Part shown: in pieces, positions 53,632-61,451 of the stretch
Position numbering within the stretch: the first letter of the stretch is position 1
How the letters are laid out: each line of letters begins with the position of its first letter
NCBI RefSeq assembly: GCF_027924605.1
Contig: NZ_AP027042.1
Location: 1,403,524 to 1,467,523 of the forward strand
Source: Dyella sp. GSA-30
GTDB taxonomy: Bacteria; Pseudomonadota; Gammaproteobacteria; Xanthomonadales; Rhodanobacteraceae
Length of the DNA stretch: 64,000 nt
Direction of reading: 5' to 3'
Translations under genes and position numbers: made by a program
Notes under the pieces: model-generated
Database searches by the model: none
Told to the model about the DNA's origin: nothing
The model's input: only the letters and a program-made list of their open reading frames with translations

Positions 53632-56091
53632 CTAAAACTTTGCGCGTAGCTCGAGACCATACATGCGCGGCGGTGTGATGGATGCGAAGGGCGTGCCGAA
53701 CACGGTGGTGCTGATGTTGTTCACGCCGGTGACGTAGCGATTATTGAACAGGTTGTTGGCGTACAGCGCCACACCCCAGCGGTCGCCAGGTGCATGCCAG
53801 TCCAGGCGGGCGTCCGTGCGCTGTTGCGACTGCCCGACCTGGAAATTCGGGCTGACCACGCATTCGCCTTGCAGCTGGGAGTCGGCGTTGCAGCGCTCGC
53901 GCCCACGATAGGCGTAATTGAGGTCGAATTCGAGTGCGCCGTGGGCGACGTGATCCCAGGTGTATGAAACGCCGGCGGTATAGGAAAAACGCGGCTCGCC
54001 GGTCGGCTGGCCATCCAGGTCGACGCCTGAAGGCGCGATCGCCTTGCGGTAGGTCGAGTCGATATAGGCGCCGGTGAAGTTGAAGCGTAGGGCATCGAGC
54101 GGCTGCCACTGGCCTTCGAGCTCCAGGCCCTTGGCTTCCTGGTTGGTGCTGCTGACCAGATAGCGCGGTACGCCCGAGCCGGCACTGTTCGGGTCGAGCG
54201 TGAGTGACTGCTCGTTGTCGTAGCGGTAGTAATACACCGAGGCGTTGAACAGCAGATTCTGCTCGGGAAAGATCGTCTTGATGCCGGCTTCGAAGTTGGT
54301 GACCTTTTCCGGTGCGAAGCGCGAACCGACCTGCACGCTGTTGAAGCCGCCGGCCTTGTAGCCCTTGGTCACCGAGAAATAGCCCATTGCATCGGGCGTG
54401 AACTTATAGTCGAACACCACGCGCGGGCTCCAGTTGTTCCACGTATTGCGGAACGTCACCGGCACACCGACCGCGTCGGTAAAGATCAGGTTGTTGTTGA
54501 AGGCGGCCAGGGCGCCCTGCGCTTCGGGCGGCAGCAGGTCGAGAATGCCCGCCTGTGCGAGCGCCTGCACGGTGGCATCGAACTCCGGCGCCTGGCGCGG
54601 CATGTTGTACCAGGAGAAGGTCTTCTGATCGCGCGTGTAGCGAATACCGGTGGTGATATCGAGCCGGTCGTCGATGTGCCAGATCACGTCGCCAAAGGCG
54701 GCATAGGCCTTGAAGTGGCCGACGTTGCTGATCGCTTCGTGCCACGGATCGCCGAGCAAGGTGTAGGGAAGACCAAACGATGCCAACGCATTGCTGATAT
54801 CGGTCAACGGCGTGCCTACACCCATCACATTGTTAGCCAAGGTATCGATGCTGTCCGTATTGATATTGGTCTGGCTGGTCTGTCGCGCCTGCTCCTGGTA
54901 ATAGCTGATGCCACCGACCCAATCGGCGATGCCGGTATTGCCGGAAAGCTTGAACTCCTGATACCAGCTGTTGTTGTGCTCGATATTGGTGGTGTCGAGA
55001 TAACTGACGACGTGATTGGTGCCGTCGTAGTCGCCGCGGTTGAAGGTATTGAAACCGCGCCAGGCCGTGGTCGAAGTCAGGCTGCCCCAGGCAAAGGAAT
55101 GGTCGATACTGAGCGTGACGCCATCGAAGCGCCGCGTCTCCGCGCCGCCGATGGCATCGTTGTAGAGCGGTGCATGCAGCGGATTGAGATAGGTCGCCGG
55201 ATTCGGCGGGAACGGCGCACGCTCGTTGGTATCGTTCGACAGCGGCACCAGGCCGATCGCCGGTGCCGGCGGCTGATTGAGTTTTTCGTGATCCCAGGTG
55301 ACCAGCACGCGCGTATCGGGCGTGACATTCCAGCGCCATGCCGCGCGTGTGCCCCAGTCGTCGTCCTTGCCGTAATGCTTGCCGGTGGCGGCATCCTTGA
55401 TCCAGCCGTTGCTCTGGTTGTCGAGCACGCTGAAGCGCAACGCCATATCCTTGTTGATCGGGATATTGAGCAACGCATCGGCATAGCGCTTGCCGTAGTC
55501 ACCGATACGCACACGCGCCTTACCCTCGAACTGATCGGTAGGCTCGTTGGTGATGATCGAGATCGCGCCGGCAGCGGCGTTGCGGCCAAATAGCGTGCCT
55601 TGCGGTCCTTTCAACACCTCGACGCGCTTGACGTCGTTAAAGGCGAGCAGGGCGCCACCGGAGCGTGCGGCATAGACGCCATCGACATAGACACCCACGG
55701 CCGATTCCGTGCCCACGCCGAAGTCGCTGGTCGAAATGCCGCGTAGCTGATAGCGCGCTTGCGTCGGCTGGTCCGCGTCGATCACCAGTCCGGGCACGAA
55801 CAGCGCCATCTTGCTCAGGTCGGTCGCGGCCAGCGTATCGATCTGCTTGGACGTGATGATCTGCAGCGGGATCGGCACCGACTGCACTTCCTGCGAACGG
55901 CTTTGCGCGGTGACGGTGATATTGCCCAGCAGTTTCGCCTTGGCCGGATCGGCGTTGTCGTTCTGGCTGGTCGCTTGCGCATTCTGCGGTGCGGCCTCAT
56001 CGGCAAGCGCGGGCTCGATACCGCAAAGCAGCACCGCGCCGCCAAGCAATTGGACCAGGCTGGTAGACAAAAGCGTCGGACGGATCGACAT
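53632..56091 (-). CDS. TonB-dependent outer-membrane receptor in the SO2930 operon
   Basis: An 819-residue receptor: signal peptide (to about ALA/DEA), a short polar segment, TonB box NITVTAQ near residue 60, plug domain (about 65-185: VEVLKGPQGTLFGRNAAAGA is the core signature) and a 22-strand barrel ending in Phe (ELRAKF). Its plug is of the iron-siderophore/vitamin/complex-substrate type. I chose ATG 56091; GTG 56094 is one codon earlier, and GGGGAG fits either. It is 58 bp after the cytochrome gene and 11 bp before the dehydrogenase gene, so uptake is probably of that enzyme's substrate or precursor. Confidence 0.93.
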   Translation of the reverse strand: MSIRPTLLSTSLVQLLGGAVLLCGIEPALADEAAPQNAQATSQNDNADPAKAKLLGNITVTAQSRSQEVQSVPIPLQIITSKQIDTLAATDLSKMALFVPGLVIDADQPTQARYQLRGISTSDFGVGTESAVGVYVDGVYAARSGGALLAFNDVKRVEVLKGPQGTLFGRNAAAGAISIITNEPTDQFEGKARVRIGDYGKRYADALLNIPINKDMALRFSVLDNQSNGWIKDAATGKHYGKDDDWGTRAAWRWNVTPDTRVLVTWDHEKLNQPPAPAIGLVPLSNDTNERAPFPPNPATYLNPLHAPLYNDAIGGAETRRFDGVTLSIDHSFAWGSLTSTTAWRGFNTFNRGDYDGTNHVVSYLDTTNIEHNNSWYQEFKLSGNTGIADWVGGISYYQEQARQTSQTNINTDSIDTLANNVMGVGTPLTDISNALASFGLPYTLLGDPWHEAISNVGHFKAYAAFGDVIWHIDDRLDITTGIRYTRDQKTFSWYNMPRQAPEFDATVQALAQAGILDLLPPEAQGALAAFNNNLIFTDAVGVPVTFRNTWNNWSPRVVFDYKFTPDAMGYFSVTKGYKAGGFNSVQVGSRFAPEKVTNFEAGIKTIFPEQNLLFNASVYYYRYDNEQSLTLDPNSAGSGVPRYLVSSTNQEAKGLELEGQWQPLDALRFNFTGAYIDSTYRKAIAPSGVDLDGQPTGEPRFSYTAGVSYTWDHVAHGALEFDLNYAYRGRERCNADSQLQGECVVSPNFQVGQSQQRTDARLDWHAPGDRWGVALYANNLFNNRYVTGVNNISTTVFGTPFASITPPRMYGLELRAKF

Positions 56092-56149
56092 CACCGTTTC
56101 TCCCCTCGATGGTGAACCGCGTGGACGCGGCCCTGGTTGTTTTTGCCTT

Positions 56150-57283
56150 TCAGTGAATCGCCACGCATTCCCCTGGCTGCGCTGCGATCCACGCCCTGAT
56201 CAGATTCACGCCTTCCTGGTGCACGGTGCTGCGTCCGATTTCCGGCATCATCTCGCCGGGATCCTTCGAGGCCATGCGATAGGCCAGGATGGAGTCGTCG
56301 GGCTTGCCAGGCACGATGTCGAACATGTGGTCGCCGGTGCCGCGACCGGCGGCGACCGGTGGCTTGCACAAGCCGATATGACGATCTTCGGCGGCGCTTA
56401 CGTCCAGCGTCAGCGCGGTGGTATTGGCCGCACCTTTCGGGTTGTGGCAATGGCCGCAGTTGATATCGAGATAGGCGCGTGCACGTGCATCGAGCGGTGC
56501 GTGCGGGTCCATCCAGTTCGCATTGCGCGGCGCGTCGGCTGGCTTGGGCGCGCCGGTGAGATAACCCACCTTCACCAGGTGTTCCAGCTCGTTCTCGTCA
56601 CCGTCGGCGTAGCGATAGTCACGATTGAGATGGCGGGCCTTCGGGCCGATCGGATGAATCTTGCGGGTCACCCAATCCTGCGCGTGGCAGCTCGAGCATT
56701 GGCTTTCGTCCGGCACGACGTAGTTGAAGTCTTCACGCGCCTGATCGCTCGCCACCAGCGTCAATGGAATCACCGCCCCAGTACGGGCGAGCTGCGCGTC
56801 GGTCTGCGCATCGTTCCATACATAGGGAATGGCAGCCCAACCCGATTCGCGTCGCACCAGGATGCGTGTTTCGATCAGGTGCACGCGCGCCATGTCGAGG
56901 CCTTCGCCGGCAAAGTCCTTGCTGCTGTCGTAGGTACGCGCTACTTCGCCGGGCTTGGCGCCTTTGGGGTAGTAGAAGGTCTTGCTGATGATCGTGCCGA
57001 CCGGAAAGTCGAAAGTGTCGTTGGGGTCGTATGTTGCTGCCACGCCTTTGGGCATCCAGATCGTACGCAGCTTGTGCGCGTAATCGGTGAACAGCGGTGT
57101 GTTGAGGTCGTACGGCACCACGTCCTGGTTGAGCATCAGCTTGCCGTCACGCACCTCCACGACATGCCAGTCGCTCAAGTGTGGCGGACGGCCATCCGCC
57201 TGGAAGGCCACCGGGTCCATGCCCTGGTGGCAGCCGGCGACACACAGCACAAGCAACAACAGCACACAACGAACTACCGTCAT
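56150..57283 (-). CDS. SO2930-family dihaem c-type cytochrome lipoprotein
   Basis: A 377-residue lipoprotein (lipobox VAGC, Cys18) with two haem-binding motifs: Cys196-Ser-Ser-Cys199-His200 and Cys276-Gly-His-Cys279-His280. The first half (SDWHVVEVRDGKLMLNQDVV, YDLNTPLFTDYAHK, FDFPVGTIISKTFYY) is the non-haem part typical of the Shewanella SO2930 family. Members are found beside a parallel beta-helix protein, as here (10-bp gap). It should carry electrons at or near the outer membrane, plausibly from an oxidation in the same system; function is uncharacterised. ATG 57283 has GAGG 8 nt upstream. Confidence 0.88.
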   Translation of the reverse strand: MTVVRCVLLLLVLCVAGCHQGMDPVAFQADGRPPHLSDWHVVEVRDGKLMLNQDVVPYDLNTPLFTDYAHKLRTIWMPKGVAATYDPNDTFDFPVGTIISKTFYYPKGAKPGEVARTYDSSKDFAGEGLDMARVHLIETRILVRRESGWAAIPYVWNDAQTDAQLARTGAVIPLTLVASDQAREDFNYVVPDESQCSSCHAQDWVTRKIHPIGPKARHLNRDYRYADGDENELEHLVKVGYLTGAPKPADAPRNANWMDPHAPLDARARAYLDINCGHCHNPKGAANTTALTLDVSAAEDRHIGLCKPPVAAGRGTGDHMFDIVPGKPDDSILAYRMASKDPGEMMPEIGRSTVHQEGVNLIRAWIAAQPGECVAIH

Positions 57284-57293
57284 CGACTCGACC

Positions 57294-58532
57294 TCACGCC
57301 TTCGGTGCCGGATCGAGCGCGACCGGCGGCAGCTTCGGCAGCGTGCACTGATAGGCTTTCGTATCGGTGATCGGATTCTTGTAGTCGTTCGGGCCGTCGG
57401 CATTGAGCACACCGTTGGCGCCCTGGATGCAGATGCGATCGCCATCGGGTGGCAGGCCGTTGACCAGCGTCTTGCTGTCGACGTAGCCATCCCACAACAC
57501 GTCGGGGAACCGGCCGTTCATGCCGTAGACGGCGGTCTTGAGCACCTTCAGCTTCATGCCGTCGGGCGCGTCGCCGCCGTTCTTGAAGCGGTTGTCGTAG
57601 ACGTAGATGCCCTTGGGATAGGGGTTGTAGTCGGCCGCCACGCCGCGTGTGTTGTAGTAATTGGTCGAAAAATAACTGGAGATGATCACGTTGGCGGTCT
57701 TGTGGTCGCCGATGTCGTTGTCGAAGATCTCGACCTTGTCGTTCGAATTGATTACCACGCCCGAGCCGCGCGGCACGCTGGCGACCGCCGCGCCCTTGGC
57801 GGCGAAGTTATCGGTGTTGTTGTCGAGCACCGTGTTCTTGTAGACGCGCGTACTGTGCCCTGCTTGCGACAGGTTGGGCATATTGAAGACCAGGATGCCG
57901 CCGGTATTCTTCGTCGCGGTATTGCCATAGACATCGGCATTGACCGAGTTTTCGATCTCGATACCGGCGACGTTCTGTTCGGCGCGGTTGTTGCGCACGA
58001 CAATGTTGTTGGACTGCCCGACGTAGATGCCGGCGTCGGATGCGCCGATCACGGTGGAGTTTTCGATCAGCACGTTCTGCGTCTTGACCGGGTACAGGCC
58101 GTACGCACCGTTGGTGGTCTGCGGTCCGCCGGTCCATTCCACGCGCACACCGCGGATGGTGATGTTCTTGCCCTGGTTGATCTTCAGCGCATCGCCCTTG
58201 GTGTCTTCCAGGGCGAGATTCTCGATGGTGAAATCGTTGGCATTCACCAGCAGGCCTTCGGGACCGACCACCTGTCCCTTGAACGACAGCACGGTCTTGT
58301 CCATGCCGGCACCGCGAATGGTGATGCCATCGGTGCGCAGGCTGAGGCCGCGGTTCAAGTGATAGTGCCCGGCCGGGATATCGATCACGCTCCCAGGCTT
58401 GGCGTCGAGCAGCTGTTGCTGCAGCTTGGCCTGGAAGTCCTCGCTGGCCGAATCGGCCGTGCCCGAGGGCTGATTGCCGCCACACGCGGCCAGCGCCGCG
58501 GCAACCGCGACGGTCAATGTCCACTTGCGCAT
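57294..58532 (-). CDS. Parallel beta-helix lipoprotein (SO2931-type partner)
   Basis: A 412-residue lipoprotein (LAAC lipobox, Cys17). Residues about 45-330 are right-handed beta-helix coils with PbH1-like repeats (FTIENLALEDTKGDALKI, ITIRGVRVEW, VLIENSTVIGASDAGIYVG, VVRNNRAEQNVAGIEIENS). The fold is that of pectate lyase-like enzymes and mannuronan epimerases, but no polysaccharide-lyase catalytic arginine/calcium pattern is obvious, so it may bind rather than cut. ATG 58532 has GGGGAGG 7 nt upstream. First gene of the operon, 145 bp downstream of the AraC gene. Confidence 0.86.
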   Translation of the reverse strand: MRKWTLTVAVAAALAACGGNQPSGTADSASEDFQAKLQQQLLDAKPGSVIDIPAGHYHLNRGLSLRTDGITIRGAGMDKTVLSFKGQVVGPEGLLVNANDFTIENLALEDTKGDALKINQGKNITIRGVRVEWTGGPQTTNGAYGLYPVKTQNVLIENSTVIGASDAGIYVGQSNNIVVRNNRAEQNVAGIEIENSVNADVYGNTATKNTGGILVFNMPNLSQAGHSTRVYKNTVLDNNTDNFAAKGAAVASVPRGSGVVINSNDKVEIFDNDIGDHKTANVIISSYFSTNYYNTRGVAADYNPYPKGIYVYDNRFKNGGDAPDGMKLKVLKTAVYGMNGRFPDVLWDGYVDSKTLVNGLPPDGDRICIQGANGVLNADGPNDYKNPITDTKAYQCTLPKLPPVALDPAPKA

Positions 58533-58677
58533 CGATGTACCTCCCCGTGCATCGCTGATGCGAATGCCGCGGCTTTCAGTGCGCGGCTCGAGCCATCACT
58601 GTTGCGCAATGCGCGTGCGTAGGGGAGGGCAAAACGGCCACCTCACGGGGGGCAAAGCGGCCAGCCTGCGGTACGCT

Positions 58678-59748
58678 TTACGCCACCGTGCGCTTGGCCT
58701 GCTGCGGCGACATGCCGGTCCAGCGCTTGAACGCGCGGCGGAACTCGCGCGGATCGCTGAAGCCGATCTCGGTGCCGATTTCCGCCACGCTCAATGCACC
58801 GCCCTGGAGCAATTCCAGGGCCCGTTCGGCACGCACGCGGTCGTGGATCTCGCGGAAGATGCGTCCACTTTCGGCCAGGCGCCGGCGCAGCGATCGCTCG
58901 CTCAGGTGCAAGGTCTGCGCGACTTCGATCAGGCGCGGATGCTGGTTCAGGCGGCTGCGCAACAGGCGCTCGACCGAGGTCACGATCTCGTCGTTGGCAT
59001 CGCGGTTACGCAACTGCTGCGTGCACAGCGCCAACGATTGGCGCGCGGTCAGCGGGTTGTAGCCCGGCAGCGGAAACTCGAGCCACTTGGCGTCGACCAG
59101 GATGCGGTTGTGGGCACAGCCGAAGCGGACTTCGCACTGGAACACACGCTCATAGTCGGCGGCATTGGCCGGAGCGGCGTAGCTCAACTCCAGTCCCAGC
59201 GGCAGCAATTGCGGGCCGACCAGCTCGCGGGCAAACATCAGCGAACTGGAAAACAGCTCCTCGCTGAGGAATGGCAACAATTCGATTTCGCCGAAACGCG
59301 GCCACGCGCAAACCGCCACGGTATGGGCATCGACCACGGTAAAGTCCACATCCATCAGGCTGCCGCATAGCCGATGGTTTTCGATGCCTACGCGCATTGC
59401 ATCGCCGAAGCTGCGCGAGGTCATCATCGCCAGTCCCAGCAAGCCGAAACTGCCGACGGTTTCTTCGCAGCCGATCACCAGTCCTAAACTGGGTTCGTTG
59501 AAAGCGGCTATTGCGCGCCGGACCAGCGTGCGTGCCTGCCGATAGGAAATGCGCAGGGAGGGATCGAACAGCTGCGTGCGCTGCAAGCCGAGACCGGCGA
59601 ACCAGCTGTTGCAGTCGATGCCGAGACGACGCGCACGCTCGACCAGGTACACCGGCACGTTGGGCGAGATATCGGCAACGAGATAGCGCGGGTCGCTTTC
59701 GTCCAGCGCCCGATGCGACGGCGTGATGCTACGAATGGCCTGAGCCAT
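58678..59748 (-). CDS. AraC-family regulator (arabinose-binding-domain/OruR type)
   Basis: A 356-residue regulator. The N-terminal domain (about 25-220; LVERARRLGIDCNSWFAGLG, GLLGLAMMTSRSFGDAM) is the PF12625-type ligand domain found in OruR- and AlkR-like activators of amino-acid, alkane and lipid breakdown. The C-terminal double helix-turn-helix spans about 255-350 (VAQTLHLSERSLRRRLAESG, FSDPREFRRAFKRWTGMSP). ATG 59748 has GGGAGG upstream. It lies on the same strand, 145 bp upstream of the beta-helix gene, and is the obvious candidate activator of the operon. Confidence 0.9.
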   Translation of the reverse strand: MAQAIRSITPSHRALDESDPRYLVADISPNVPVYLVERARRLGIDCNSWFAGLGLQRTQLFDPSLRISYRQARTLVRRAIAAFNEPSLGLVIGCEETVGSFGLLGLAMMTSRSFGDAMRVGIENHRLCGSLMDVDFTVVDAHTVAVCAWPRFGEIELLPFLSEELFSSSLMFARELVGPQLLPLGLELSYAAPANAADYERVFQCEVRFGCAHNRILVDAKWLEFPLPGYNPLTARQSLALCTQQLRNRDANDEIVTSVERLLRSRLNQHPRLIEVAQTLHLSERSLRRRLAESGRIFREIHDRVRAERALELLQGGALSVAEIGTEIGFSDPREFRRAFKRWTGMSPQQAKRTVA

Positions 59749-59868
59749 ACCTTCCTCCCGGCCAGTCCCCACTGGCGCGGCCATGTTCTATCACGCGCCG
59801 GTCGCCGGCGGTTGGCACGGCGCACCATCGGGTTATGCTTGGGCGCTTCGATCGATGGCGGCTGACGT

Positions 59869-60684
59869 ATGCAAATCCAATCTTTTTCGCGGCATATCAC
59901 GGTGTTGGCTGCTTTGCTGGCCTTGAGTGGCTGCGCGACTACGCCAACCCCGGCACCGATGGATGCCAAGGGCAAGCCGGTGGGATATCTCGCGCCCAGC
60001 GAGCTCCCGGACACCACCCGGATTCTCCCGGCTGCGCCGGTCAAGGGTTCGGCCCGGTACGAGGCGGACCGCCAGGTTTTCCTCGAAACCCGCAAGCTCG
60101 AGGGCACGCCGCGCTGGGTGCTGGCGACTGACGACGTCGATCTGTCGGTGCCGGCCATGCTCAAGCATTTCAGCTGTGCCATGGATGCCGATCTGCAGGC
60201 CGAGAAACTGCCGCGCCTGACTGCACTGCTGGAGCGTGCCGATCGCGATGCCGACGAAAGTACGCGTGCGCCGAAACAGGCCAACAAGCGGCTGCGTCCG
60301 TTTCTGATCGACGAAGGCAATATCTGCCAGCCGAAGGAACGCCTGGCCAAGAGCTATGACTATCCGTCGGGCCACACGACCTGGGGTTGGACCGCTGGTT
60401 TGATCATGGCGCAGCTGGCGCCCGACCGCGCCAGCGAGCTGGATCTGCGTGCACGCGCGTTTGCCGACAGCCGTGTGGTCTGCGGTGCACACAATCTCAG
60501 TGCGACGCAGGCGGGCGCAATCAACGGTGCGGTGGTGTTCAACGCGTTGCAGGCCGTGCCCGCGTATCGAGCAGACCTGGCTGCGGCACGGAGCGAGCTG
60601 GATGCGTATCGCAAGAGTGGGCCGAAGCCGGATGGGCAGAAGTGTGAGGCGGAGCGGGCGTTGATTGTGGCTGCGCCGTATTGA
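59869..60684 (+). CDS. Class A acid phosphatase-like (PAP2) lipoprotein, altered active site
   Basis: A 271-residue lipoprotein (LALSGC lipobox). It has the PhoN-type phosphatase signature K-x6-R-P (Lys136, Arg143, Pro144), P-S-G-H (166-169) and S-R-x5-H (Ser201, Arg202, His208). The canonical Asp four residues after the nucleophile His is Ala212 here (AHNLSATQAG). Class A enzymes hydrolyse phosphomonoesters in the periplasm; loss of the relay Asp may weaken or change activity. It is divergent from the AraC gene. The ribosome-binding site is weak. Confidence 0.83.
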   Translation: MQIQSFSRHITVLAALLALSGCATTPTPAPMDAKGKPVGYLAPSELPDTTRILPAAPVKGSARYEADRQVFLETRKLEGTPRWVLATDDVDLSVPAMLKHFSCAMDADLQAEKLPRLTALLERADRDADESTRAPKQANKRLRPFLIDEGNICQPKERLAKSYDYPSGHTTWGWTAGLIMAQLAPDRASELDLRARAFADSRVVCGAHNLSATQAGAINGAVVFNALQAVPAYRADLAAARSELDAYRKSGPKPDGQKCEAERALIVAAPY

Positions 60685-60713
60685 GAGGCCCTAAAACCCC
60701 TCACTCACCCTCT

Positions 60714-60846
60714 CGTCATTCCGGTGAAGGCCGGAATCCATTCCTCAACGTGATCGCTTGCCAAAGGTTGCCTGATGAGCATGGCCTGGGGGATAGATGA
60801 CCAGCTCCGCTGTTGAAAAGCTCCTCCGGCCTTCGCCGGAATGACG
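60714..60846. repeat. 133-bp REP-like element, second subfamily
   Basis: Outer arms CGTCATTCCGG.GAAGGCCGGA and TCCGGCCTTCGCCGGAATGACG enclose a spacer with ATCCATTCCTCA, ATCGCTTGCC and GGTTGCCTGATGAGCATG. The spacer is related, in inverse orientation, to that of the 42069-42175 element. It lies between the convergent acid phosphatase and hutD genes. Confidence 0.8.
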
Positions 60847-60876
60847 GATAGGTGGGACAGGCGCGCGGCGCCCTCT

Positions 60877-61449
60877 TCACTTATCTTCGGGGACGCTTGT
60901 GGAGGCTGCAGTGACGGCAAGCACTACGTCGTCACTTGATAAGATCAGCACGGTATTACCGCTTGGAACCAACCAACTGTCGCCGATCGACAGAACACCA
61001 TCAGGCGTAGCGCATTGACCTGCCGCGCAATAAAGCAAGACCACGTCGCGTTCGACAACATGCGAACCGCCACGCAGCACATCGATCCGCCCAGTCACCT
61101 TCCCCCGCCGCAACATCAGGTTGAAATCCCGCGTCGCGCCGTCGACCAGTTCCACCTCGACATCTGCCTCGCCAGGAAACGCGAAGGGTTCGAACGGCCC
61201 CGTCAGCGCATGACGCTGCTGCTTGTCGAGCGTCATGATGAAGCCTGCACCGCGCAGCAGCGCAATCTGCCGATCGATACCGGGAAAGCTCGAAAACGGC
61301 GCCGCGCTATCCACCTCGGCCACGCTGACGCGCCACAGAAACGCATCGCTACCAGCATCGGCCGGATAAACCGCCAACTGTCGCGTACGACCTTGGCCAT
61401 TCTTCCAGGCCACACTCGGACAATCACGCTCGCGCAGAATGGACGACAT
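60877..61449 (-). CDS. hutD: HutD-family protein
   Basis: A 190-residue cupin-fold HutD/Ves protein: SVAWKNGQGRTRQLAVYPAD, FLWRVSVAEVDSAAPFSSFP and GIDRQIALLRGAGF are the family hallmarks. HutD is linked to histidine utilisation in pseudomonads, where it is thought to limit hut expression, but no hut gene is present here. ATG 61449 starts 2 bp after the dinG stop, so it is translated with dinG. The long open frame continuing upstream is antisense-frame noise inside dinG. Confidence 0.9.
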   Translation of the reverse strand: MSSILRERDCPSVAWKNGQGRTRQLAVYPADAGSDAFLWRVSVAEVDSAAPFSSFPGIDRQIALLRGAGFIMTLDKQQRHALTGPFEPFAFPGEADVEVELVDGATRDFNLMLRRGKVTGRIDVLRGGSHVVERDVVLLYCAAGQCATPDGVLSIGDSWLVPSGNTVLILSSDDVVLAVTAASTSVPEDK

Positions 61450-61451
61450 CG

